A DNA stretch of 48,802 nt from Klebsiella pneumoniae (GTDB taxonomy: Bacteria > Myxococcota_A > UBA796 > GCA-2862545), in the NCBI GenBank assembly GCA_945861065.1, contig CAMASI010000025.1:1-48802 (forward strand). The letters run 5' to 3'. Below, in pieces: positions 16,087 to 23,926 of the stretch; within the stretch, counting starts at the first letter, position 1; the number at the start of each line of letters is the position of its first letter. Both the position numbers and the translations under genes were made by a program. Below the pieces are notes generated by a model, which was given only the letters and a program-made list of their open reading frames with translations, was not told the origin of the DNA and did no database searches.

Positions 16087-16754
16087 CCGCCGCCATCGCG
16101 TACGCGCTCGAGCTCGTCACGGTGGCCCACGTGCGCGACCCCCGCCCGAACGGAGGTGGCGCGGTCGTCAGCACGACCAGCCTGTCCTTGGCGACGTGGG
16201 AGGGCGACGACCTGACCCTCCGCGCCTGCGCGGTCAAGACCACACCCGTCCTCGGCACGCGCACCACCTACGGGCCCGCGTTCGTTTCGGCGGCGCCCGT
16301 GGTCCACGCGCGCGCGTCGTATCAAGGCGACACCGTGTCGATCGGCCCCTGGGACGCCCCGTTCGGCGTCGGCGACGACGACGACGACGGGAACCCCGGG
16401 GTGACGGTTCATGTCGAGCACGTCCTGCTCGGCGCCGGCGACATCTACCTGTCCCAGGCGACCCGGACGCTCCTCGTCGGCACGTGGTCCCCATCGGGCG
16501 AGCTGTCCGGCCTCGCGACAGTCGAGGCCGAACCTTCGGTGCTCGGGGCGTCCACGTGGTGGCTCCGGCTGCCGATCGGCCTGCGCGCAGTGCCCTCTGC
16601 CAGCACGTTCCGGCTAGTCCCCATCGGCGAGGCAACCTGTGCTGCGGTCGACGGCGCCCTCGCCTCGTCCACGGCGTCTGGCGAAATTCGTCCAGGAAGT
16701 CCGGCGGGTCGAGAGGATGGTGCGGTAGACCGCGACCGCGGGCGAGGCCGGTGA
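16083..16754 (+). CDS. Hypothetical protein, last gene of the carotenoid operon
   Basis: 223 residues that I do not assign to a family. It is coupled to crtD by an ATGA overlap and shares the operon's codon use, so it is very likely translated. The visible sequence is beta-rich (THVEHV-type strands, LRACAVKTTPVLGTRTTYGPAF, WWLRLPIGLRAVP). It has an acidic run DDDDD near residue 100 that could be a flexible or metal-binding loop. There is no signal peptide or membrane helix, and the C-terminal 30 residues are charged and Gly/Arg-rich and may be disordered. The position suggests a carotenoid-modifying, binding or regulatory role. No homologue can be named from reading alone. Confidence 0.6.
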   Translation: MTAAIAYALELVTVAHVRDPRPNGGGAVVSTTSLSLATWEGDDLTLRACAVKTTPVLGTRTTYGPAFVSAAPVVHARASYQGDTVSIGPWDAPFGVGDDDDDGNPGVTVHVEHVLLGAGDIYLSQATRTLLVGTWSPSGELSGLATVEAEPSVLGASTWWLRLPIGLRAVPSASTFRLVPIGEATCAAVDGALASSTASGEIRPGSPAGREDGAVDRDRGRGR

Positions 16755-16809
16755 AGCGCGAATACCTGCCTGCCAGCGATGGACGCCTCTATCGCAGCGT
16801 GCGCCCTGG

Positions 16810-17712
16810 TCACCCTCCGAGCAGCTCCGAGCGTGCCGCCGCCGCGATCGCCAGCACCGCCGGGTGCTTCATCTTCCGCTCGGCTGTGATCGCGTAGAAC
16901 CGCTCCTTCACCTCGTCGATGCGCCCCAGCGCCACCACCCCGTATTGCCGCACCACGTCGGCCTCGGTGACCGCCGCCGCCGGGAACACGCCGTGCCCGC
17001 GCTGCCCGCACGCCTTGAGCAGCGCGCTGTCCTCAAACTCGCCGGCGACCATCGGCCGTAGCCCGCTCGTGACGAACCAGGTGTCGAGCCCCCGCCGCAG
17101 CGTGTGGCCCGCCATCGGCAGCAGCATCGCCGCGCCATTCAGCGAGGCCGGGAAGCCCGGCTTCAACCGCGCCGCGAGCTCCGGAGCCGCGAAGAAGCTC
17201 ACCCCGCACTCGCCCAGCAGGTGGGTGTAGATCTTCACGCCGGTCCCGCTCGGCGCCGGCGCGTCGGACAGCACCACGTCGATCTCGTGGAGCGCCAGCT
17301 CGGCCAGCAGCTGTTCGATGGGCTTCTCGCGGACCTGCAGCCGCAGCCCCCCCGGGGTGTGCCAGGCGGGCTCCAGAAGCGCCGCTACCACGAGCTTCGG
17401 CATCGCGTCGACCACGCCCACCTCCAGGCGGGGCACCTTGCCGCCCGAGCCCCGCTGCACCGTGTCCAGCAGTTCGTTGCCGAGCGTGAAGATCTCGTCG
17501 GCGTACTGGTACACGGTCCGTCCGACGTTGGTAAGCACCAGCCCCCGACCGCGGCGCTCGAACAGCTTCTCGCCGAGCGTGGCCTCGAGCTGTCCGATCT
17601 GCCCCGACAACGTCGGCTGCGAGAGCCGGAGCCGGACGGCCGCCGCGGTGACACTGCCCTCGCGGGCCACCGTCCAGAAGTACTGCAGGTGGTGGTAGTT
17701 GAGTGAGATCAT
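16810..17712 (-). CDS. nhaR: LysR-family transcriptional regulator, NhaR-type
   Basis: 300 residues. It begins MISLNYHHLQYFWTVAREGSVTAAAVRLRLSQPTLSGQIGQLE, the N-terminus typical of NhaR-like LysR regulators, with the winged HTH in residues 5-62. The substrate-binding domain follows (RLEVGVVDAMPKLVV, EIDVVLSDAP). The ATG at 17712 is preferred because it directly precedes this conserved start; the longer frame runs into the terC promoter region. The gene diverges from terC with a 94-bp spacer holding a palindrome, so it probably regulates terC and itself. NhaR in E. coli responds to sodium; the ligand here is unknown. The 3' end converges on the carotenoid operon with 55 bp between stops. Confidence 0.87.
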   Translation of the reverse strand: MISLNYHHLQYFWTVAREGSVTAAAVRLRLSQPTLSGQIGQLEATLGEKLFERRGRGLVLTNVGRTVYQYADEIFTLGNELLDTVQRGSGGKVPRLEVGVVDAMPKLVVAALLEPAWHTPGGLRLQVREKPIEQLLAELALHEIDVVLSDAPAPSGTGVKIYTHLLGECGVSFFAAPELAARLKPGFPASLNGAAMLLPMAGHTLRRGLDTWFVTSGLRPMVAGEFEDSALLKACGQRGHGVFPAAAVTEADVVRQYGVVALGRIDEVKERFYAITAERKMKHPAVLAIAAAARSELLGG

Positions 17713-17721
17713 ATCGTTTTC

Positions 17722-17740
17722 TCCGATGAATCGAATCGGA
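17722..17740. promoter_or_regulatory. Candidate LysR operator palindrome between nhaR-like gene and terC
   Basis: A perfect inverted repeat, TCCGAT (17722-17727) and ATCGGA (17735-17740), with a 7-bp spacer lies 10 bp upstream of the regulator start. Size and placement fit an LTTR recognition site controlling the divergent pair. No binding evidence exists in the sequence itself. Confidence 0.45.
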
Positions 17741-17806
17741 ACTTCGTATTGGTCTATCGCTCCGGCCGTCCCTAGGGTGGGAAGAACATCGAACTGGGAG
17801 GGTGTC

Positions 17807-18760
17807 ATGGACATGCAGACCATCGGGTCGCCGGCGCTGTGGGGCGGATTCGGCGTGTTCGTCCTCGGCATGTTGGCGATCGACCTCGGGGTCTTCCACC
17901 GCAAGCCGCACGCGGTGAGCTTCAAGGAGGCGCTGGGCTGGAGCGTAGTCTGGGTGTTGCTCAGCGGTTTGTTCGCGCTCGCCGTCGGCTTCGCCTTCGG
18001 GCCCACGCCCGGCCTTGAGTTCGCCACCGGCTACCTGATCGAGAAGGCGCTGGCGGTCGACAACATCTTCGTCTTCGTCCTGTTGTTCTCGTTCTTCCGG
18101 GTCAAGCCTGAGCACCAGCACGGGGTCCTGTTCTGGGGCATCCTCGGCGCGCTGTTGATGCGCGGCCTGTTCATCGGCCTCGGCGCCGCGCTGATCCACC
18201 AGTTCCACTGGGTGATCTACGTGTTCGGCGCCCTGCTGATCGCGACCGCGATCAAGCTGTTCGTCTCGAAGGAGGGCCACATGGACCCCGAGTCGAACTT
18301 CGTCTACCGGCTGGTCCGCCGCTTCGTCCCGTCGACCGAGGACTACCGGGGCGCGTCGTTCTTCGTCAAGGAGAACGGGCGCTGGCTCGCCACCCCGCTG
18401 CTCACCGTGCTCGTGCTCGTCGAGGCGACCGACCTGTTGTTCGCCGTCGACTCGATCCCGGCGATCTTCGCCGTCACCAAGGACCCGTTCATCGTGTTCA
18501 CGTCGAACATCTTCGCGATCCTCGGCCTCCGTTCGATGTACTTCCTGCTCGCCGGCGTAGTGCACCGGTTCCACTACCTGAAGCCGGCCCTGTCGCTGAT
18601 TCTGGCGTTCGTCGGCTCGAAGATGCTGCTGGGGAGCGTGTTCGTCATCCCGACCCTGGTCTCGCTCGGCGTGATCGGGCTGATCCTCGCCGCCGCGATC
18701 GCCCTGTCGGTCGCCTGGCCGAAGCCGGTGGTCGAGACGGACGTGCCGCACGTCCGCTGA
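17807..18760 (+). CDS. terC: TerC/Alx-family integral membrane protein
   Basis: 317 residues with about eight or nine hydrophobic segments. Family motifs include FVLGMLAIDLGVFHRK, the acidic pocket in GYLIEKALAVDNIFVFVLLFSFF, LVLVEATDLLFAVDSIPAIFAVTKDPFIVFTSNIFAILGLRSMYF and the closing helices. Intramembrane acidic residues (EKALAVDN, VEATDLLFAVDS) support metal-ion transport; TerC/Alx proteins are associated with manganese export and tellurium or pH stress. The ATG at 17807 has a GGGAGG ribosome binding site 5 bases upstream. It diverges from an NhaR-type regulator, its likely controller. No pH-responsive leader like that of E. coli alx is apparent. Confidence 0.9.
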   Translation: MDMQTIGSPALWGGFGVFVLGMLAIDLGVFHRKPHAVSFKEALGWSVVWVLLSGLFALAVGFAFGPTPGLEFATGYLIEKALAVDNIFVFVLLFSFFRVKPEHQHGVLFWGILGALLMRGLFIGLGAALIHQFHWVIYVFGALLIATAIKLFVSKEGHMDPESNFVYRLVRRFVPSTEDYRGASFFVKENGRWLATPLLTVLVLVEATDLLFAVDSIPAIFAVTKDPFIVFTSNIFAILGLRSMYFLLAGVVHRFHYLKPALSLILAFVGSKMLLGSVFVIPTLVSLGVIGLILAAAIALSVAWPKPVVETDVPHVR

Positions 18761-18771
18761 GCATCAGGCGT

Positions 18772-18792
18772 GAGGGCGTCCGCCTTGCCCTC
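18772..18792 (+). terminator. Possible hairpin after terC
   Basis: Perfect 6-bp stem GAGGGC/GCCCTC (18772-18777 and 18787-18792) with a 9-base loop, 11 bases after the terC stop. No T-run follows, so it could be an intrinsic terminator of the weak kind found in G+C-rich genomes or a chance fold. The 130 bases between terC and the lipoprotein hold nothing else I can identify. Confidence 0.3.
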
Positions 18793-18891
18793 GTGGTCGG
18801 GGTGGCGAGCGCCTCACCGCCACCGCAAGGTCGATGGCGTCGCCGGCGTCCGCAGACTCCCCAACGAGGGGATCAGTGTTGTGGAGTCCTT

Positions 18892-19290
18892 TTGAAGTTC
18901 CGTGTCTCGTTGTCGTGCGTCCTGCTCGCCTGTGTGGGCTGCAAGGCCGGCTCCTCCGAAAGTCGGGATCCCATCACGGACAGCGAGACCCTCGCGGACA
19001 CCGACACCGACCTCGACACCCCGGTCGACACGAGCGAGCCGGTGACCTCGACGACGTCTCCCCCGACGATCGTCGATCCCGCGGGGGGTCCCCACCTCGT
19101 GCTGCGCGGAGCGGGGCTCGACAGCGTCACTTCGGTCTCGATAGCGGGCACGACGTTGGCGTCGTTCGAGCATGTCGACGATGCAACGCTGCGGATCACC
19201 ACGGCGGCGATCGGCGTCGGTGCCGGACTCTCGGTGAGAGTAGACAACCCCGGTATCTCAATGCCACCGTCCGCGGTGTCGGTCGGACAT
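18892..19290 (+). pseudogene. Truncated lipoprotein with Asp/Thr-rich linker and IPT/TIG-like domain
   Basis: From a TTG at 18892 (GGAG six bases upstream) the frame reads a lipoprotein signal (LKFRVSLSCVLLACVGCKAG, lipobox LLAC). An acidic Asp/Thr linker (SETLADTDTDLDTPVDTSEP) follows, common in Myxococcota surface lipoproteins. The next segment, PTIVDPAGGPHLVLRGAGLDSVTSVSIAGTTL with LSVRVDNPGI, looks like an IPT/TIG immunoglobulin-like domain. The recognisable protein stops near 19280. The frame stays open to 19650 but runs antisense to the gene at 19299-19868 and loses lipoprotein character. The simplest reading is that the element beginning here cut off the 3' part. The missing remainder is not found on the far side of the element. 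Confidence 0.55.
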
Positions 19291-19298
19291 GGGGGTCT

Positions 19299-19868
19299 CT
19301 ACTCCGAGTTGATCGCTCCGACCAACTGGTCGAAATCGTGCCGAAGCCGGCGCACCCGGCTGGCTAGCGTGATCACCGCCCGCTCGACCTCGCCGAGCTT
19401 CCGATCGCCGACGGGCACGGGCGCGGCGTCGAAGTGCGACATCCGCGCGTTCAGGTGCTCGATCGCATCGAAAGCCTCCGTCAGCTCCTCGCGCTTGATC
19501 ACCGACGCCTTGAGCGCCGCAACCTCCCTCACAATCGGCGCGACCAGCTCCTGGACGGCTCGTCGCACCGCGGCCTCCTGCCCAGCGATCCGCTTGGCGA
19601 GGTCGCGGACCCGCTCGTCGTTCTCCTCGACGGCCTCGACGTCCGCTTGAAGGTCCGCAACACGGACCTCCAGCGCGCTCAGTCGATCCGCGTCGTCCTG
19701 CGGCCCGACCGGGTCCTCGTCCAGGCCAGAAGGACCCGAATCGGGTCCTTCCCCCGCGCGCCGCTCCCGGCTCGCCTTCGCCCGGCACACCGCCGAGTGG
19801 AACCGCGCGTCCTCCCGCGTCGCGTCGAACTCGATCCCGCAGCTGTCCAACTGGCAGACCTTCCGCAT
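19299..19868 (-). CDS. Hypothetical zinc-finger-like and coiled-coil protein
   Basis: 189 residues. An N-terminal Cys/His motif (MRKVCQLDSCGIEF..FHSAVCRAK: C5, C10, H24, C28 spacing) looks like a small zinc-binding knuckle. A long charged helix with heptad-like hydrophobics follows (DRLSALEVRVADLQADVEAVEENDERVRDLAKRI and onward), predicting a coiled coil through most of the protein. No known family is recognised. Its ATG overlaps the stop of the upstream 90-residue gene by one base (TGATG), the third gene in a coupled minus-strand trio of the element. The 3' end lies at the point where the lipoprotein homology ends. Confidence 0.55.
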   Translation of the reverse strand: MRKVCQLDSCGIEFDATREDARFHSAVCRAKASRERRAGEGPDSGPSGLDEDPVGPQDDADRLSALEVRVADLQADVEAVEENDERVRDLAKRIAGQEAAVRRAVQELVAPIVREVAALKASVIKREELTEAFDAIEHLNARMSHFDAAPVPVGDRKLGEVERAVITLASRVRRLRHDFDQLVGAINSE

Positions 19869-20140
19869 CACGACCTCCTGTGCGCCGAAGCGCAGCGTTC
19901 TGAACCATCCGCAGCACCCGCAACATCGGCGTCCATCGCCGATGCTGCGCTTCGTTTCGCTTCCCCCGTGCGGATCCACGTTGCGGATCGCTGCACTTCG
20001 ACCACCTGCAACCGCGGCCGGGCGGCGATCGGCTCGGGTACGCTCGGCTTCACCCCGGCCGCGACCGCTTCACGGATCACCGACGCCAATGCGCGGTGGG
20101 CCCGCACCACCTCATCGTCGAGCTTCAGCGCGGCGCCCAT
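19868..20140 (-). CDS. Small hypothetical protein of the integrative element
   Basis: 90 residues starting MGAALKLDDEVVRAHRALASVIREAVAAG, a basic-acidic amphipathic helix followed by an Ala/Arg-rich tail. No family recognised. It is joined to both neighbours by one-base TGATG overlaps (stop of the HTH gene at 20140, start of the coiled-coil gene at 19868), the strongest argument that it is translated. Composition matches the rest of the element. Confidence 0.5.
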   Translation of the reverse strand: MGAALKLDDEVVRAHRALASVIREAVAAGVKPSVPEPIAARPRLQVVEVQRSATWIRTGEAKRSAASAMDADVAGAADGSERCASAHRRS

Positions 20141-20391
20141 CAGGCCGCCTCCTGGCGCGGGATCCGCGTCCACAGCTCGTCTTCGGGCACGCAGGAGAGG
20201 ATCGCGTGCTTCCGGAGGCACCGGCGCACCTTCGGCGACAGCCCGCGATGGCCGTTCACGAGCAGGCTCCAGTAGCTGCGCGAGTAGCCGAGCTGCTGGG
20301 CGATCTCGCCATGGGTCAGGTGGTGCTCCTCCAGGAGCTGATCCACGCGGAAGGCGTTCAGGCGGTAGACATGAGCTTCGGTTCGGGACAT
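20140..20391 (-). CDS. Small Cro/XRE-like HTH protein
   Basis: 83 residues. The central segment VDQLLEEHHLTHGEIAQQLGYSRSYWSLLVNGHRGLSPKVRRCLRKH is a helix-turn-helix of the XRE/Cro type (helix EIAQQLG, turn, recognition helix RSYWSLLVNG). It diverges from the second regulator at 20511, and the 119-bp space between them carries repeated GTTAGTGTTCG boxes, a typical lysis/lysogeny-style switch layout. It likely acts as a repressor or Cro-like antagonist within the element. The start at 20391 is the only ATG before the HTH. Confidence 0.65.
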   Translation of the reverse strand: MSRTEAHVYRLNAFRVDQLLEEHHLTHGEIAQQLGYSRSYWSLLVNGHRGLSPKVRRCLRKHAILSCVPEDELWTRIPRQEAA

Positions 20392-20402
20392 CGTGCCACC
20401 TC

Positions 20403-20481
20403 GTTAGTGTTCGTACAGGTGTTCAGAGGATGACCCGGCTCGCGACCCTTGACAACCCATTTGTGGTCGAGTTAGTGTTCG
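20403..20481. promoter_or_regulatory. Divergent operator/promoter region of the element's two regulators
   Basis: Two identical GTTAGTGTTCG boxes lie at 20403-20413 and 20471-20481, plus a partial GTGTTC at 20420-20425, 12 bp after the first. A -35 element TTGACA sits at 20449-20454, with a -10-like TAGTGT within the second box, about 17-18 bp away. The first box lies 12 bp upstream of the minus-strand HTH start, so one box could control each direction. Confidence 0.5.
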
Positions 20482-20510
20482 CTTCCGTTCACACTTCACG
20501 AGGTGCCGCG

Positions 20511-21041
20511 ATGGCGCTGCGTTCTCCGAAGGATCTCGGCATCAAGGGGCCTCGCTCGAAGGGCACCGAGCACGACGTCCCGCTGCTCTGGGACCGAGAA
20601 GCGGACTTCGGCGCGTACCTGAAGGCCGTCCGCAACCGGAAGGGGTGGACCACGCGCGTCGCCGCCGAGAAGTTCGGCGTCAGCCAAGCTTACGTCACGA
20701 AGCTCGAGAACACCGACCGGAAGCGCCCGCCCGGCACCGACATCCTCCGCAAGGTCGCCGACGTCTACGGGCTCGACTTCCGCGAGGTGATGCACGAAGC
20801 AGGCTACCGCTACGACATCCCGCCCTCGCTCGACCTCAAGATGGCTGTCGACGAGGCGTTCCGGAAGCTGCTCAACGATCCCCGGTTCCGTCCCTCCGGC
20901 TTCCACCCCGACGAGGAGCAGTTCTTGTCGCCCCTCGTGAAACAGCAGTTCGTCGACCTCGCGCTCAACGTCGCCCGCGTTGTCCGCGAGCAGGACTTCG
21001 ACCTCGAAGGCTGGCTCCGGCAGGACGGAGGTGAGGAATGA
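20511..21041 (+). CDS. XRE-family transcriptional regulator of the element
   Basis: 176 residues. An N-terminal XRE HTH (about residues 32-87) is clear: FGAYLKAVRNRKGWTTRVAAEKFGVSQAYVTKLENTDRKRPPGTDILRKVADVYGLDF. The C-terminal part is helical (MAVDEAFRKLLNDPRF, FVDLALNVARVVREQ) and probably dimerises. The ATG at 20511 is taken because it follows the promoter boxes and precedes the HTH; the in-frame open region upstream is non-coding shadow. Its stop overlaps the recombinase ATG (ATGA), so regulator and recombinase are co-translated, suggesting it controls element excision or integration. Confidence 0.75.
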   Translation: MALRSPKDLGIKGPRSKGTEHDVPLLWDREADFGAYLKAVRNRKGWTTRVAAEKFGVSQAYVTKLENTDRKRPPGTDILRKVADVYGLDFREVMHEAGYRYDIPPSLDLKMAVDEAFRKLLNDPRFRPSGFHPDEEQFLSPLVKQQFVDLALNVARVVREQDFDLEGWLRQDGGEE

Positions 21042-22593
21042 CCACCCGCGTCGTCATCTACGCCCGCTGCTCCGACACCAAGCAGGCCGAGAAGGAGCTG
21101 TCGATCCCCGCTCAGCTCGACGCGTGCCGCGCCGAGGCCGCTCGCCAGGGCTGGATCGTCGTGCAGGAGTTCGTGGACGAGGGCATCAGCGGGCGCACCG
21201 ACGTCCGGCCCGCGTTCCAGGACATGATCGCGCGCTCGAAGGAGAACCCGCGCCCGTTCGACACGATCATGCTCTGGAAGCTCTCCCGGTTCGCCCGGAA
21301 CCGCGAGCACGCCACGTTCTACAAGAACATGCTCCGCAAGCGCGGCGTCACCGTCACCTCGCTGCACGAGCGCGTCGACGACAGCGCCCAGGGGCGCCTG
21401 ATCGAGGGCATCTTCGAGGCGATGGACGAGTTCTACAGCGAGAACCTCGCTCAGGACACGAAGCGCGGGATGATCCGCAAGGTACGCCAGGGACAGTGGG
21501 CCGGCGGAACGCTGCCCTACGGCTACCGCCTCGATCAGTCCCCTGGCCTCAAGCCCAAGGAAGCGCGGATGATCCTCGACGAGAACGAGGCACCGCTCGT
21601 CCGTCGGATCTTCGCGGACGCCGCGCGTGGCGTGGGCGCGGCCACGATCGCCCGGATCCTGAACCGCGAGGGGACCACGACCCGCAAGGGCCGGAAGTGG
21701 ACGGTCGACGTCGTCCTCTACCTGCTGCGGAACCGCGCCTACCTCGGCGAGCTGCGCTGGGGTCGCAACGAGGATGGCACCCCCGCCGCCCTCGTCCCCA
21801 ACGCCCACGAGGCCCTGATCGACGAGGAGACCTTCGCCCGCATCGGCGCGATGATCAGCGACCGCGCGATCGAGCGCTCCTCACCGCGCCGGCTCGGCGG
21901 TGACTACCTGCTCTCGGGCCTGATCCGCTGCGGTCACTGCGGCCTCGCGATGATCGGCCACGGCGCGAAGAGCGGGAAGGTCCACTACTACGGCTGCCCG
22001 ACGAAGATGAAGTCCGGTGCCGACCAGTGCCCCGCCGTCCTCCTCAACCGCGACGCGGTCGAGGCCGCTGTCGTCCAGCATCTCTCCGAGCACGTCCTCC
22101 AGGTGGCCCACCTGCGCTCGATCCTCGACGACATCAACGCGACCCTCGACGTGACGACCGCCGCGCTGTCCACCGAGGCCGACGCGAAGCGCGGCCAGCT
22201 CGCCACCCAGCGCCAGCAGCTCACCCGCCTGATCGACGCCCTGGCGCTCGGCACCATCGACCCTGCCGCCATTGCCGACCGGATCAACGACCTCAAGCGC
22301 TCGACCGACCTCCTGCAGGCCCAGATCGCCAACTACGAGGCCCGCCTCGCCGAGGCGAAGCCTGTCGAGCTCACCGACGACGACCTCCGCGCCTACGTCG
22401 AGGGCCTGCGCGGCGTCCTCGCGACCCGCCCGCTCGACGAGCGCCGCGGCTTCCTCCAGGCCTGGATCCGCGAGATCACCGCCACCGGCCGCCTGATCGG
22501 GGTCGAGTACACCATCCCCGGCCACACCGGCTCGACCGGCCCCGGCGGGAGGGGTGTAAACCAGATCCGACGAGTTCTTGCTACGCCCGGAAA

Positions 22594-22615
<22 letters not shown>
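21038..22615 (+). CDS. Large serine recombinase (integrase)
   Basis: 525 residues as an open frame. The N-terminal resolvase domain reads VVIYARCSDTKQAEKELSIPAQLDACR, with the catalytic Ser in YARCS and the MLWKLSRFARNREHATFY and YSENLAQDTKRGM segments. A recombinase DNA-binding domain (GTLPYGYRL, VRRIFADAARGVGAATIARILN) follows. A zinc ribbon comes next (CGHCGLAMIGHG..YGCPTK..CPAVLLNRDAVEAAV), then a long coiled coil and a C-terminal beta segment. This is the large serine integrase architecture that drives phage and island insertion. The frame ends inside the tRNA-Arg gene on the opposite strand, so the last 15-20 residues are probably not native. That suggests the attachment junction lies at the gene's 3' end, as is usual for these elements. 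Confidence 0.88.
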
Positions 22616-22671
<56 letters not shown>

Positions 22672-22734
22672 AGCGCACCTGCGCCTATCTCGCGCAGTCG
22701 CCGCGCCAGCAATTGGGTGCTGAGAGCCGTACGC

Positions 22735-23925
22735 TCACGCTTCCGACACCCCCAACAACGCCCTGGCCAGCGCCCGAGACTTTGCGCGCGTCTCGACCCA
22801 TTCCTCAGCCGCGTCCGATCCCCACGTGATTCCGCCACCGACATGAAACCACGAAGCGTCCGGCTGCACCACCGCGGTTCGGATTGCGACGCTCCAGGCC
22901 CCGGCGTCCGCCGTCATCCATCCGACCGTTCCGTAGCTGACGCCCCGAGGCCCACCCTCGAGTTCGGCAATCCGTTCGATCACCCGCTGCTTGGGCGCAC
23001 CCGTCACCGATCCCGCCGGAAGCAACGACGAAAGCGCGTCCCAACTGTCTTTGCCCTCCGCCAACCTAGCTCGCACACGCTGATGGGCGTGCCAAACGGT
23101 GGAATGTTGAACCACACACCGGGGCCCGACCCGCACAGAACCCAACTTGCTGACGCGACCCAAGTCGTGCCGTACCAAATCGACAATCATCGCCAGTTCC
23201 GCCCGATCCTTCGGTGAGGCTTCCAACGCCGCAGCCAACGCCGCATCTCCCTCACCTCGCGGTCTGGTTCCTTTCACCGGACAGCTGCTGATGACGTCGC
23301 CCTGCACATCCAACAAGCGCTCCGGGCTCGCACTCAGGATGGCCGTATCGGCATTCACCCGCAGAAAAGCGCCCCGCGCCGCATCTGTCTCACGTCGAAG
23401 TCGACGCCACAGCCCGAATGCCTCCCGCGAACCGGGGCCTATGACTGGCCGTGCCAGGTTGATCTGGTAGCAGTCGCCTTCCGCGATTCGCTGTTGGACG
23501 GCCCGCACAGCCCTTGCCCATTTCGGCTCGTCCCACGTCAGTGAGGGCAACGGGCCGATGGCGGGGACAGACCCCAAACGTTTTGCAGACGCAACGCGCG
23601 CCGCAGCGGCGGCTCGAAAAGCGCTGTCTCCTTCCGCGACCCATCTCCCGGCCCGCCTCCACACCGCGCCAGGGTACCGACCCAGCCAGACCGACGGAAT
23701 CCGCCGATCTCCGTCGCGTCCCGCGGCTGCGTCGTAGCCTACGAATCCGATCACCAGGTGACCGGCTCGTGTCCATGCCCGGGCCTGACCGATCCAGTCT
23801 CCCCCCGTGCACACGTCCGCGGGTCCCCAACTGTACAGGCCCCACCCGCGCGCACCCCCATCGAGCCACACAGCCCCGGGCTGGTCAGCGACCCCGCCAA
23901 ACACTGCCTCCACCGACCGTACCAT
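22735..23925 (-). CDS. pabB: Aminodeoxychorismate synthase component I
   Basis: 396 residues. It aminates chorismate to 4-amino-4-deoxychorismate with a PabA glutaminase for folate synthesis. Signatures include DCYQINLARP, LSASPERLL, CPVKGTRPRG (the Lys of the PIKGT motif separates PabB from TrpE), ELAMIVDLVRHDLGRV, SLLPAGSVTGAPK and the C-terminal GGGITWGSDAAEEWVETRAKSRAL. The ATG at 23925 lies one base after the thiE stop; an in-frame ATG at 23964 would overlap thiE by 38 bases and is less likely. It is the last gene of the run that starts with gspC. No pabA or pabC is seen in the window. The 63-bp gap to tRNA-Arg holds nothing recognisable. Confidence 0.88.
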   Translation of the reverse strand: MVRSVEAVFGGVADQPGAVWLDGGARGWGLYSWGPADVCTGGDWIGQARAWTRAGHLVIGFVGYDAAAGRDGDRRIPSVWLGRYPGAVWRRAGRWVAEGDSAFRAAAAARVASAKRLGSVPAIGPLPSLTWDEPKWARAVRAVQQRIAEGDCYQINLARPVIGPGSREAFGLWRRLRRETDAARGAFLRVNADTAILSASPERLLDVQGDVISSCPVKGTRPRGEGDAALAAALEASPKDRAELAMIVDLVRHDLGRVSKLGSVRVGPRCVVQHSTVWHAHQRVRARLAEGKDSWDALSSLLPAGSVTGAPKQRVIERIAELEGGPRGVSYGTVGWMTADAGAWSVAIRTAVVQPDASWFHVGGGITWGSDAAEEWVETRAKSRALARALLGVSEA

Positions 23926-23926
23926 C

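Larger units (their letters stand above)
19290..22593. mobile_element. Putative small integrative element with serine recombinase, adjacent to tRNA-Arg
   Basis: The boundaries are inferred: left where the lipoprotein loses homology (about 19290), right where the recombinase frame enters the tRNA (22594). Inside are a serine recombinase, an XRE-type regulator, a small Cro-like HTH gene divergent from it, and two small proteins in a coupled minus-strand run. This is the layout of an integrated phage-like or satellite element. No long direct repeat links the two edges, as expected for large serine integrases, whose attachment cores are only a few bases. It could equally be the integration end of a much larger island extending leftward. 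Confidence 0.5.

Noticed and set aside
16810..18751. Large minus-strand frame antisense to terC
   Set aside because: Charged, low-complexity shadow of terC; terC has clear family motifs and a ribosome binding site.
19434..20510. Upstream half of a long open frame in phase with the XRE regulator
   Set aside because: It lies antisense to three coupled minus-strand genes and precedes the promoter; only the part from 20511 has protein character.
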